Positions 54,285 through 62,762 of a stretch of 64,000 nucleotides of DNA are shown one piece after another (position 1 is the first letter of the stretch; each line of letters opens with the position of its first letter). The stretch lies in assembly GCA_020634015.1 (NCBI GenBank), contig JACKCN010000001.1, forward strand, positions 851,001 to 915,000, read 5' to 3'. This DNA comes from Candidatus Delongbacteria bacterium. GTDB taxonomy: Bacteria; CAIWAD01. The notes under the pieces were generated by a model. The model had not been told where the DNA came from, did not search any database, and was given only the letters and a program-made list of their open reading frames with translations. Made by a program: the position numbers and the translations under genes.

Positions 54285-56897
54285 CTAGAGCAGGGATCGC
54301 AGCTCGATCAGCAGGCTCATCGCCTGCAGGGGGGTCAGGTTTTCCAGGTCCGCGCGACGCAGAAGCTCGCGCAGGTCCGAGTCCGGAGACTGGAACAAGG
54401 TCAACTGCTCAGCCACTCTGGAAGGTTCGAGCGAGCGTTGCTGCAGGCTGGGAGTCATGTCCCGCGTATACTCATTGGCTTCGAGGCGCGACAGTACTTC
54501 CCGGGCACGCTGGATCACGGTGGGCGGGATTCCCGCCATGCGCGCGACTTCGATTCCGTAACTGTGACTGCAGCCACCGGGAACCACTTCCCGGGTGAAG
54601 ATTACCCTGTCGCCGAATTCCTTGACCCGGATGTTGAAATTGCGCAGGCGCACCAGGCTGCTTTCCAGATCCACCAGCTCGTGGTAATGGGTGGCGAAGA
54701 GCGTCAGCGCCTGGCTGCCCGGCCGCTCGTGCAGATACTCCGTGATCGCCCAGGCCAGCGAGAGACCGTCGAAGGTGCTGGTCCCGCGACCGATTTCATC
54801 CAGCAGGACCAAACTGGACGAGGTGGCATTGTTGAGGATGTAGGCGGCTTCGTTCATCTCCACCAGGAAGGTGGACTCACCCTTGGCCAGGTTGTCGCTG
54901 GCCCCCACCCGGGTGAAGATCTGGTCGCGCACAGGGATCGTGGCCCGGGTGGCCGGGACCCAGCTGCCCATGTGAGCCAGCAGTGTGATCAAACCCACCA
55001 TGCGCAGATAGGTACTCTTGCCAGCCATGTTGGGCCCGGTGATCAGCAGCACCTGTTCACGGCTGCTGGACAGGATCACATCATTGGGCACGAAGGTTTC
55101 GCCCGGTGGCAGAACGGTCTCGATCACTGGATGGCGGGCCTGATGCAGGTGCATCTCGCCGCTCTCAACCAGTTCGGGACAGCACCAGTTCTGCCGCTGG
55201 GCCACCGCTGCCAGACTCTGCAGCCAGTCCAGTCGGGCAAGCGCCGCCGCGTTGCGCTGGAGCACGGAATAGTGCGGACGGATGCGATCGACAAGTGCCT
55301 GGAACAGGTCAAGCTCCAGGATTCCGATGCGCTCCTCGGCGTGCAGCACCTTCTCTTCCTGTTCCTTGAGCTCGGGGGTGACATAGCGTTCGGCATTGGC
55401 CAGCGTCTGGCGCCGGATATAGTTCTCGGGAACCTTGTCCAGATTGGAACGCGAGATCTCGATGTAGTACCCGAAGACCTTGTTGAAGCGGATCTTCAGG
55501 CTCTGGATGCCGCTGCGTTCGCGTTCGGCCTGTTCCACACCCCGGATCCAGTCCTTGCCGCTGACCAGGATTTCCCGCAGCTCATCGAGAACCGGACTGA
55601 CTCCATCGCGGATCAGACCGCCATTCGTCAGTGACAGGGCCGGCGAGCTCACAAGTGTCTCACGGATCCAGGTTGTCACTTCGGGCAAAGGGTCCAGCTT
55701 GTCACGCAGTTCCGCCAACAAGCCGTCATGGGCGAATCCCAGGCAGTCGCGGATCCCGGGCAGCGTCTCGAGCGCTTGCCCAAGCTGCACCACATCGCGT
55801 GCATTGGCCTTGCCGGCCGCCAGACGGGCGATCATTCGCTCCAGATCCCCCACGCGGGCCAGTTCGCGTTGCAGCGTATCACACGATGAAGAATTCGGGA
55901 TCAATTGGCCAATGGCGGTCTGGCGCTCGCGGATCACATCCAGTCGGGCAGGAATCGCGTGCAGACGACTCACCAGCAGGCGGTGGCCCATGGGAGTGAT
56001 GCTGCGATCCAGGACACCCAACAAGGTGGGACCGGAGTCACCGGAAAGACTGCGCACCAGTTCCAGGTTACGTCGCGTGGACGGATCCAGCTGCAGATTG
56101 CCCTTGATGTCGTAGCGCCGAATGCTGACCAGATGCTCCAGCTGACGACGCAGGTTCTCCTTGGCATAGGACAGCAGGGCTCCGCAGGCGGCGATCGCAC
56201 CGGGAAGCTGCTCGATGCCGAATCCTTTGAGCGAGGCGGTCCCGAAGTGTTCCAGCAGATCGCGGCGGGCGGTCTCCGTATCGAAGAACCAATCCTCCAT
56301 CCGCGTACACACCGCCTTGCCGCAGAGGGCCGTCAACTGTTTGTGGGACCCCCTGGGCAGGAGGATTTCGGCGGGCTCCAGGCCGGACAGCAACATGCGC
56401 AGATCGCGTTCGCTGTACTCGCCCGTGCGGAACTCGCCCGTGGTCAGATCGGCCCAGGCAAGGGCAAACGCGCCGCCAACCGGGCAGAGCGCCGCCAGAA
56501 AATTATTGTCGGCGGAACCGATCACGGCGGGCGTGAAATTGGTCCCGGCGGTCACGACTTCCACCACATCTCGCTTGACCAGGCCTTTGGCCTTGCGCGG
56601 GTCTTCCACCTGCTCGCAGATCGCCACCCGGTAGCCGGCCTTGACCATCCGGGTCAGGTAAGGTTCCAATGCGTGATACGGGAAGCCGGCCAGCGGAACA
56701 TCTTCACCCTTGTGCTGGCCACGGCTGGTCAGCGAGATGCCCAGCACCTCGTGCGCGATGCGCGCGTCATCGAAGAACATCTCGTAGAAGTCGCCCATCC
56801 GATAGAACAGCACCAGACCGGGAAACCGCTGCTTGATCTCCTGGTACTGCCGAATCATCGGGGTGGCCGCAGCGGCGGCTGAGTTGTCGCGGGTCAC
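54285..56897 (-). CDS. mutS: DNA mismatch repair protein MutS
   Basis: 870 residues, complete. Mismatch-binding domain FYRMGDFYEMFFDDA near residue 35 (F-x-E of the FYEMF motif), clamp regions, ATPase VLLITGPNMAGKSTYLRMVG, SSLVLLDEIGRGTSTFDGLS, LFATHYHELVDLE and a helix-turn-helix near the C-terminus. GTG at 56897 overlaps the SPOR-gene TGA as GTGA, with GGGAGG a few nt upstream. A GTG at 56918 is also possible. Confidence 0.96.
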   Translation of the reverse strand: MTRDNSAAAAATPMIRQYQEIKQRFPGLVLFYRMGDFYEMFFDDARIAHEVLGISLTSRGQHKGEDVPLAGFPYHALEPYLTRMVKAGYRVAICEQVEDPRKAKGLVKRDVVEVVTAGTNFTPAVIGSADNNFLAALCPVGGAFALAWADLTTGEFRTGEYSERDLRMLLSGLEPAEILLPRGSHKQLTALCGKAVCTRMEDWFFDTETARRDLLEHFGTASLKGFGIEQLPGAIAACGALLSYAKENLRRQLEHLVSIRRYDIKGNLQLDPSTRRNLELVRSLSGDSGPTLLGVLDRSITPMGHRLLVSRLHAIPARLDVIRERQTAIGQLIPNSSSCDTLQRELARVGDLERMIARLAAGKANARDVVQLGQALETLPGIRDCLGFAHDGLLAELRDKLDPLPEVTTWIRETLVSSPALSLTNGGLIRDGVSPVLDELREILVSGKDWIRGVEQAERERSGIQSLKIRFNKVFGYYIEISRSNLDKVPENYIRRQTLANAERYVTPELKEQEEKVLHAEERIGILELDLFQALVDRIRPHYSVLQRNAAALARLDWLQSLAAVAQRQNWCCPELVESGEMHLHQARHPVIETVLPPGETFVPNDVILSSSREQVLLITGPNMAGKSTYLRMVGLITLLAHMGSWVPATRATIPVRDQIFTRVGASDNLAKGESTFLVEMNEAAYILNNATSSSLVLLDEIGRGTSTFDGLSLAWAITEYLHERPGSQALTLFATHYHELVDLESSLVRLRNFNIRVKEFGDRVIFTREVVPGGCSHSYGIEVARMAGIPPTVIQRAREVLSRLEANEYTRDMTPSLQQRSLEPSRVAEQLTLFQSPDSDLRELLRRADLENLTPLQAMSLLIELRSLL

Positions 56898-57541
56898 GGC
56901 TCCTCCCGAACCGAGCACTCGGAAATCAGACCGCGCCGCTTCCAGTCCGCGGCCATGCGTTGTGCTTCTTCTTCACTGGCCCAGCTGCCTGCCAGCGCCC
57001 GGAAGAGTCCCCCTTCTTCCACAACCCGCAAGGATTGCCCTTCGTGTTTGAGACGATTCAGCAGGCGGGACGCATTGGATTTGCTCGAGAAAGCACCCAG
57101 CTGCAGACACCAGTGCACGCGCGTGTCGGGCACGACCGCCAGACCGGGATCTCCAGCGCAGGCGAAGACCAGACCGTACAGATCGTGGAGTTGCCGTCGG
57201 CGCACATCAAGCGAGTCCAGAGCATCCGTGATGCAGAAGTGCTGCAGGATCAGCAACAGCGCCTCGCGGCGCACCCAAGCCGTGGTTGTCTCGCGGTCGA
57301 GACTGCGGATGGCGTACAGCATGGCGCGCGGGTCGCCCAGGCGGACGGCCCGGACCAGACCTTCCGCATCCTTGGGTATCACGGTCTCGCCCGACTCGGG
57401 CAATCTGCCCGCCAGCCAGTCGGCTTCGCTCCAGGCGCTGCACGCCGGCGCGGCCAGCAGCAGGCACAAAACAAACAGGCCGGGCAGAAGCCCGGCCCCG
57501 TGGTACCCGAAGAACGAGCCCCAGTGGTGTCTTGTGATCAC
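56894..57541 (-). CDS. SPOR-domain exported protein
   Basis: 215 residues. Signal peptide or anchor LLPGLFVLCLLLAAPACSAW, a helical repeat-like middle (LVRAVRLGDPRAMLYAIRSL), and a C-terminal SPOR domain (HWCLQLGAFSSKSNASRLLN ... FRALAGSWASEEEAQRMAADW). SPOR domains bind denuded peptidoglycan at the septum. It overlaps lapB by 4 nt and mutS by 4 nt. Likely envelope/division role. Confidence 0.85.
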   Translation of the reverse strand: MITRHHWGSFFGYHGAGLLPGLFVLCLLLAAPACSAWSEADWLAGRLPESGETVIPKDAEGLVRAVRLGDPRAMLYAIRSLDRETTTAWVRREALLLILQHFCITDALDSLDVRRRQLHDLYGLVFACAGDPGLAVVPDTRVHWCLQLGAFSSKSNASRLLNRLKHEGQSLRVVEEGGLFRALAGSWASEEEAQRMAADWKRRGLISECSVREEP

Positions 57542-58665
57542 TCTTCGACGGATTCCGGATCGGAAGAGCTTGCCTCGGCACCTGCCGGACGCGGGACGGC
57601 ACGTTTGCGCCGTTCCTGCCGGGAACCTTCCATCAGGCGCTCAACCAGTTGGGACGTGAACACGATCAGTTCGCGACTGTCGCCCTTGCGGCCCAGCAGT
57701 CGAATCATCATCCGGGCAACGTCGATGCTGCGTCCTGTCTTCTCAAGCCCTTCGCGGCACAGTGTGACGGCCTGTTCAAGTTCGCCCTTGCGCTCGTAGA
57801 ACTGCGCCAGAGCCACCCAGGCGTCCGGATTCTCGGGGGATTTCTGGATCACGCGACGGTACAGGGACTCCACATCCCCGAAACGTCCATTCTCGAAGTA
57901 GACCTTCTCGATGCGTTCGAACACCTGCCAGCCTTCTTCAGGCACCTCAAAGGGAATTCGCTCCCAGGCCTGCAGGGCGTCTTCGATGCGGCCTTCGATC
58001 TGGTAGGAATCACCGATCAGCAGCATCGCCTTGAAACACCGGGGATGATCCTTGAGGGCTTCCTTCAGCAGGACACGTCCCGCGCGTCCCTTGTTGGTCT
58101 GGATCTGCAGAAGGGCCAGACCGACCTTGAGTCGTGCACGGGTTTCCTTGAGGTCCTGCTGACCCAGAGTTTCGACCCGCTTGAGAGCGGCCATGGCCTC
58201 TTCAAGGCGACCCGCCGATTCATTCAGTTCAAGCAGGCGCAGTTGCACGGCAATGTTGCGCCTGTCGGCCTGAGCAGCTTTCTCAGCGGCCTGACGAGCT
58301 TCTTCGGGGCGATCGAGCAGCAGCAGGTCGTCACACAGGCTCAACTGGATCCTGGCCAGCTGGTCGGGAGCCAGCCCCGCCCGCACGGTAAGATCACGGT
58401 GGATCTTGGCCGCCCGACGGATGTCACCCAGTTCGCGGTATACATTGCCCAGTTTCTCGTAGGCCAGTACGTGATCACTGTCCGCTTCCACCGCCTGGCG
58501 GAAACACTGGGCCGCTTCGCGATAGTCCTTGCGGACCATGGCGTCCAGACCATCGACGTAGTGGTCGTGGCTCGGCCGACTGCTGCGGTTCTCGAACATC
58601 CGGTATAGAACATACAGGGCTGCGGCAACGATGGCCAGCATGATCAGGGACAGGAAGGAGGTCAT
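57538..58665 (-). CDS. LapB/YciM-like TPR membrane protein
   Basis: 375 residues. N-terminal membrane anchor (LSLIMLAIVAAALYVLY), then at least seven TPR-like units (YREAAQCFRQAVEADSDHVL, AYEKLGNVYRELGD, GRIEDALQAWERIP, GELEQAVTLCREGLEK). It lacks the C-terminal rubredoxin-type cysteine domain of E. coli LapB; the tail is low-complexity (SSSDPESVEE). LapB controls lipopolysaccharide synthesis by guiding FtsH to LpxC. The pairing with the next gene upstream, a LapA-like protein, is what makes this call convincing. Overlaps lapA by 4 nt. Confidence 0.85.
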   Translation of the reverse strand: MTSFLSLIMLAIVAAALYVLYRMFENRSSRPSHDHYVDGLDAMVRKDYREAAQCFRQAVEADSDHVLAYEKLGNVYRELGDIRRAAKIHRDLTVRAGLAPDQLARIQLSLCDDLLLLDRPEEARQAAEKAAQADRRNIAVQLRLLELNESAGRLEEAMAALKRVETLGQQDLKETRARLKVGLALLQIQTNKGRAGRVLLKEALKDHPRCFKAMLLIGDSYQIEGRIEDALQAWERIPFEVPEEGWQVFERIEKVYFENGRFGDVESLYRRVIQKSPENPDAWVALAQFYERKGELEQAVTLCREGLEKTGRSIDVARMMIRLLGRKGDSRELIVFTSQLVERLMEGSRQERRKRAVPRPAGAEASSSDPESVEE

Positions 58666-59042
58666 CGGTCGGCTCCCTGCTGGCGAGAATCCGCGCCCCC
58701 GGCGCCCGGGAATGTTGCATCACGTTCGTCAAGCGGTCCGAAGAGTTCGTGGTCTTCGAGAACACTCATGTTGCGCAGCCGGGTAAGTTCGCTCTTCAGT
58801 TCCCGGTTGCGGCGATTGAGAGTGCGGATTTCGCTGCGCAGCCCCAGGCTGGCGAAGAAGGAAACCACTCCCCAGATCGCGATGCCGGTGGCGATCGAAC
58901 CGAGCACGAGCACGGCAACGGGCATGGTGTGATACTGACCACTCCAGGGATTGTTGAGTCCCACCGGATCCAGATTCGCCGTGGCGAACCAGACGCAGAA
59001 CAGCAGCACCAAAAAGGTCACGAACCAGCGCAGAAACCACAT
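58662..59042 (-). CDS. LapA-like (DUF1049) inner-membrane protein
   Basis: 126 residues, two membrane helices (FLRWFVTFLVLLFCVWFA; VAVLVLGSIATGIAIWGVV) followed by a short coiled coil (LRSEIRTLNRRNRELKSELT) and a charged tail, the LapA layout. LapA and LapB are coexpressed and act in LPS assembly. The ATG at 59042 begins MWFLRWF; an in-frame extension of 26 codons has an atypical, Arg-rich composition. Confidence 0.85.
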   Translation of the reverse strand: MWFLRWFVTFLVLLFCVWFATANLDPVGLNNPWSGQYHTMPVAVLVLGSIATGIAIWGVVSFFASLGLRSEIRTLNRRNRELKSELTRLRNMSVLEDHELFGPLDERDATFPGAGGADSRQQGADR

Positions 59043-59209
59043 GGTGGCAGACCTCCGGAAATGCTTGGGAAGAAATCCGACCCCGCGGGCTCGGGAAGAC
59101 CGCCGGAGACTTGCGTCCACCGGCGACCGCGGGTTGTTTCACGGGCGGCAAAGTACGAAAGCGCGGACGCAGGTGAAACCGCCTCCCGGACTGCCCGACA
59201 GGCGCACTC

Positions 59210-60598
59210 TCAGGCGCGTGCACGCCTGGGACGGGGTTTCCAGTCGGCGGGAAGGCGTTCCAGAGGGATTCCTTCAACGGCCGTGACACAGCCCTTGAGG
59301 GTGAAGTTGACAGCCCGGTCCACGGCCACCGTGACCAGAGTGCCTTCGGTCCAGCGCGGGTCCTCGGGCACGACCACCACCCGATTGCAGCTGCTGCGTC
59401 CGACCAGCTCGGAATCCTGCTTGCGACTGGGGCCTTCCAGCAGGACTTCAAAGCTGCGGCCGACGCATTCGGCGGCCTTTTCCATGGTGATGCTCTGCTG
59501 CAGGGCCACCAATTCCCTCAGGCGTCGATTCTTTTCCACGGGCGTCACATCATCCTCCCAGCGGGCCGAGGGCGCACCCTCGCGAGGACTGTACTCAAAG
59601 GTGAACGCACTTTCGAAGCGCACCTTCTCGACGAGCCGCAGCGTATCCTCGAACTCCTCGGCTGTCTCGGTGGGAAAACCCACGATGATGTCCGTGCTGA
59701 ACCCGATGCCGGGGACCCGCTCGCGGGCACGCTGTACCAGCTGGGCGAATTCCTCGTGCGTATAGTGTCGGCGCATGACATCCAGTACCCGGTCGTTGCC
59801 GGCCTGCATGGGCAGGTGCATGTGCTTGCAGACCTTGGGGTTGTGGGCCATCTGGTCCATCATGGCGTCGCTGAAGTCCTTGGGGTGCGGACTGGTGAAG
59901 CGAATCCTGTCGATGCCATCCACGTGCGAGACCGCCTGAAGCAGGTCGGCGAATTGCTGGTCGCCATCCTTGTATGAGTTCACATTCTGCCCAAGCAGGG
60001 TGACTTCGCGGAAGCCCTCCCCGGCCAACTTCACGCACTCTTCCACCACCGAGGCGATGCTGCGGCTGCGTTCACGCCCACGGGTGAAGGGCACGATGCA
60101 GAAGCTGCACATATTGTCGCAACCGCGCATGACCGTGACCCAGGCATTCACCCCGGTCTTGCGGGCCGGGTAGATCTGGTCGTAGTTCTCGGTGCGATCC
60201 TTGTTGATCAGGATGTACTGCTGCTCACGGCTGACCGTGAGGTCGCGGATCACAGCTGGCAACTGGCGATACTGGTCGGGCCCGCAGACAAGATCCACGT
60301 AGGGATGGGCCGCCGTGATGCTCTCCTTCAGATGCTGGCTCATGCATCCCAGGATTCCGATGGTCATGTCTCCGGAGCGGGCTTCCTTGGCCTTCTTGTA
60401 GCGGGCCAGTTGCGCAAAGACCCGCTGCTCGGCGTTCTCGCGCACCGCGCAGGTGTTCACCAACACCACATCCGCATCATCCAGAGTGGGCACCAGGCGA
60501 TGGCTGTCCTGTTCAAGCAGGCTGGCCACCAGCTCGGAATCGTATTCGTTCATCTGGCAGCCATAGGTTTCGATGTAAACCTTGAGCGAGTGCGGCAT
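59210..60598 (-). CDS. miaB: tRNA-2-methylthio-N6-dimethylallyladenosine synthase MiaB
   Basis: 462 residues. N-terminal 4Fe-4S cluster (VYIETYGCQMNEYDSELV, LVNTCAVRENAEQRV, IGILGCMSQ), radical-SAM cluster VMRGCDNMCSFCIVPFTRGR, GQNVNSYKDG, and a C-terminal TRAM domain. It methylthiolates ms2i6A37 of tRNA. ATG at 60598 is the true start; the same frame stays open for ~920 nt upstream through the tandem array and must not be read as part of the protein. Confidence 0.96.
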   Translation of the reverse strand: MPHSLKVYIETYGCQMNEYDSELVASLLEQDSHRLVPTLDDADVVLVNTCAVRENAEQRVFAQLARYKKAKEARSGDMTIGILGCMSQHLKESITAAHPYVDLVCGPDQYRQLPAVIRDLTVSREQQYILINKDRTENYDQIYPARKTGVNAWVTVMRGCDNMCSFCIVPFTRGRERSRSIASVVEECVKLAGEGFREVTLLGQNVNSYKDGDQQFADLLQAVSHVDGIDRIRFTSPHPKDFSDAMMDQMAHNPKVCKHMHLPMQAGNDRVLDVMRRHYTHEEFAQLVQRARERVPGIGFSTDIIVGFPTETAEEFEDTLRLVEKVRFESAFTFEYSPREGAPSARWEDDVTPVEKNRRLRELVALQQSITMEKAAECVGRSFEVLLEGPSRKQDSELVGRSSCNRVVVVPEDPRWTEGTLVTVAVDRAVNFTLKGCVTAVEGIPLERLPADWKPRPRRARA

Positions 60599-60722
60599 GG
60601 ATCTCCCTGGGTGCTGTGCGGAAACGGGGCATTTATATAGTGAAAGCCCAGCAAGGCACAAAGGTGGCGCTGTGGTCGGGTGGCTCCGGAAGTGGCTCCG
60701 GTAGGGCCCACCCGGATGACTC

Positions 60723-61318
60723 CTCGGGTGGCTCCGTGGGTGGCGCCATGGCTGGATCCGTTGGTAACACCTCGGGTGGCTCCATGACTGGCTTCCTGGG
60801 TGACATCTCGGGTGGCTCCGGACGTGACTCCGTGCGAGTGGCTCCCATGGCGACACCTCGGGTGGCTCCGTGGGTGGCTCCATGGCTGGCTCCATGGCTG
60901 GATCCGTTGGTGACACCTCGGGTGGCTCCATGACTGGCTTCCTGGGTGACATCTCGGGTGGCTCCGGACGTGACTCCGTGCGAGTGGCTCCCATGGCGAC
61001 ACCTCGGGTGGCTCCGTGGGTGGCTCCATGGCTGGCTCCATGGCTGGATCCGTTGGTGACACCTCGGGTGGCTCCATGACTGGCTTCCTGGGTGACATCT
61101 CGGGTGGCTCCGGACGTGACTCCGTGCGAGTGGCTCCCATGGCGACACCTCGGGTGGCTCCGTGGTGGCTCCATGGCTGGCTCCATGGCTGGATCCGTTG
61201 GTGACACCTCGGGTGGCTCCATGACTGGCTTCCTGGGTGACATCTCGGGTGGCTCCGGACGTGACTCCGTGCGAGTGGCTCCCATGGCGACACCTCGGGT
61301 GGCTCCGTGGGTGGCTCT
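60723..61318 (+). repeat. Nested tandem array: 146-bp units built from 12-bp GGTGGCTCCATG-type subrepeats
   Basis: Units begin with CTCGGGTGGCTCCGTGGGTG at 60723, 60857, 61003, 61149 and (partial) 61294, giving 134, 146, 146 and 145 bp; the first lacks one 12-bp subunit and the fourth one G. Units are nearly identical. Each decomposes into eleven ~12-bp subrepeats plus a 14-bp remnant (consensus GGTGGCTCCATG). Because 146 is not a multiple of 3 and every frame stays open, long apparent proteins here are artefacts. It occupies most of the 932-bp gap between miaB and the TrmH gene. Confidence 0.95.
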
Positions 61319-61530
61319 CCTGCTGACACTTCTCCGTGGCACCTGCGTGTCCGTTTTGATATCAACCAGATTGGCAGGAAGCAAGGTTGGCTCTTCGGGT
61401 GCCCTTGCACTCGACCAAGATTCGATGGCCGTACAGATTGGGTGGCTCTTCAGATGCATGGGCGACTTTCTGGGCGGCGCAGGGGGAAGATCCTGCCCAG
61501 GGATTGCCTGTTGTGCCATCGATGAACAAC

Positions 61531-62307
61531 TCAGGAACGTGGGCGGCCCCGGTCCGGCATGTCTTCGGGCAGCGGATCGATGGAATCAACCGGATGGCCC
61601 CGCTCCTCCAGCCAGACCTGGATCAGAGCCTGCTGATGTGTGATGGACTTCCGCATCCATTGCATGCGCAACTGGGTTCGGTCTTCAGCCTCCAACTGCC
61701 AGGTGGACTCACCGGCATGCAATCGGCCAATCACCTCGTTCAACAACAGGGCCACGCTGACCGAGACATTGAAACTGCGTGTGAAGCCGTACATCGGAAG
61801 CTGGACTCGAGCATCGGCCAGCTCCAACAGCTCGGGGCTCAATCCTTCCAATTCAGTTCCAAAGCAGAGAGCCAGGGGCTGATCCAGCTCGAGCTCACTG
61901 GGAGCCATCGCCGGTGTGTGCGGGCTGGCGGCCACGATCCGGAAGCCACGCGAACGAAGTGATTCCAGACAGGCCCTGGTGTTTCCGCCACCGGGTTCTG
62001 CCCACCGAATCAGCTCCAGCCATTTGCTGCTGCCCAGGTCCACATGGGTATTGCGCCTGAATTCGAAGCGATTTTCAATCGTATGCACCTCCTGCAGTCC
62101 AAAGATCTCGCAACTGCGAAGTGCTGCGCTCGCGTTCTGCCAATTGTAGAGGTCTTCCAACACGACCGTCACCTTGCGCGTGCGCTGATCCAGCACCCGC
62201 TCGATGCGTGCCAGACGTTCAGGACTCAGCAAGGTTTCCAGCCAGGCCGCCAGTTCTGCTTTCAGGTCCAGATGCCCCCCCTCCAGATTTCTCAAAGCTG
62301 GGTACAT
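61531..62307 (-). CDS. TrmH-family (SPOUT) tRNA/rRNA 2'-O-methyltransferase
   Basis: 258 residues from the ATG at 62307. N-terminal TrmH-like segment (RLARIERVLDQRTRKVTVVL), LYNWQNASAALRSCEIFG (motif 1, N and R), then the knot: LALCFGTELEGLSPELLELA (GTExEGLS), VQLPMYGFTRSFNVSVSVAL (FxxSxNVSVA). These motifs match tRNA (Gm18) or similar 2'-O-methylation. ~42 more codons are open upstream but run through a repeat motif, so I chose the internal ATG. Poorly defined C-terminal extension of ~50 residues. Confidence 0.88.
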   Translation of the reverse strand: MYPALRNLEGGHLDLKAELAAWLETLLSPERLARIERVLDQRTRKVTVVLEDLYNWQNASAALRSCEIFGLQEVHTIENRFEFRRNTHVDLGSSKWLELIRWAEPGGGNTRACLESLRSRGFRIVAASPHTPAMAPSELELDQPLALCFGTELEGLSPELLELADARVQLPMYGFTRSFNVSVSVALLLNEVIGRLHAGESTWQLEAEDRTQLRMQWMRKSITHQQALIQVWLEERGHPVDSIDPLPEDMPDRGRPRS

Positions 62308-62322
62308 GGCTCGGAGCCACCC
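62307..62322 (-). repeat. GGGTGGCTCC motif directly before the TrmH start
   Basis: Minus strand GGGTGGCTCCGAGCCA runs into the ATG of the TrmH gene. Here the motif forms a perfect small palindrome, TGGCTC-C-GAGCCA, that overlaps the ribosome-site region. Confidence 0.65.
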
Positions 62323-62762
62323 GTTGGTTCCAGGCCAGCGTGCCAATAGATGAAAAGACAGCAAACCCAGCAAGCCTTGAAGCTCTCCAGCCCACCATTG
62401 CCAATATTGTCTAATTCTGAACACATCTGACACTGCCGACCTGTTCAGCGGACACTTCTTCCCCTTGAATCAAAGCTGATCTCCAAAATCGACAAACCTG
62501 TCGCTTTTGACTTCTCCAGTAAAAACAACCATCTGGCTCGACACAACGCACAGATTCACGGCCCAAACTCAGGAACGCTGCTATTTTTGACAAAACGGCA
62601 CACCGATTGCGAATGCCAATGCTGTCAGACGGTGACCCCGCATTCAAAGCACACATGGCGGCAAGGCTTGTTCAAAAGAACGGGTCCTGCCAGTTCGGTG
62701 CGCTGGCCGGTAAGGGTCGCTGTTCAGGAAAGGGAAAACGAACAATAGTCCAGGAGATCACG
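62323..62762. other. 440-bp intergenic tract, no gene seen
   Basis: Upstream of both the TrmH gene (minus) and the lipoprotein (plus), so it must hold divergent promoters. It is visibly poorer in G+C than the flanks. A TTGACA at about 62588 on the plus strand has no convincing -10 at 16-18 nt. No riboswitch or tRNA was recognised. Confidence 0.5.

Noticed and set aside
60723..61318. CRISPR array
   Set aside because: Units are 146 bp, contiguous and without unique spacers; no cas gene is in the window.
60550..61519. Long minus-strand proteins of SHPR/EPPEVS repeats, and a 770-codon frame continuous with miaB
   Set aside because: They come from the tandem array, which is open in all frames; unit length 146 is not divisible by 3, so any encoded repeat would change frame. 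MiaB starts at the ATG 60598.
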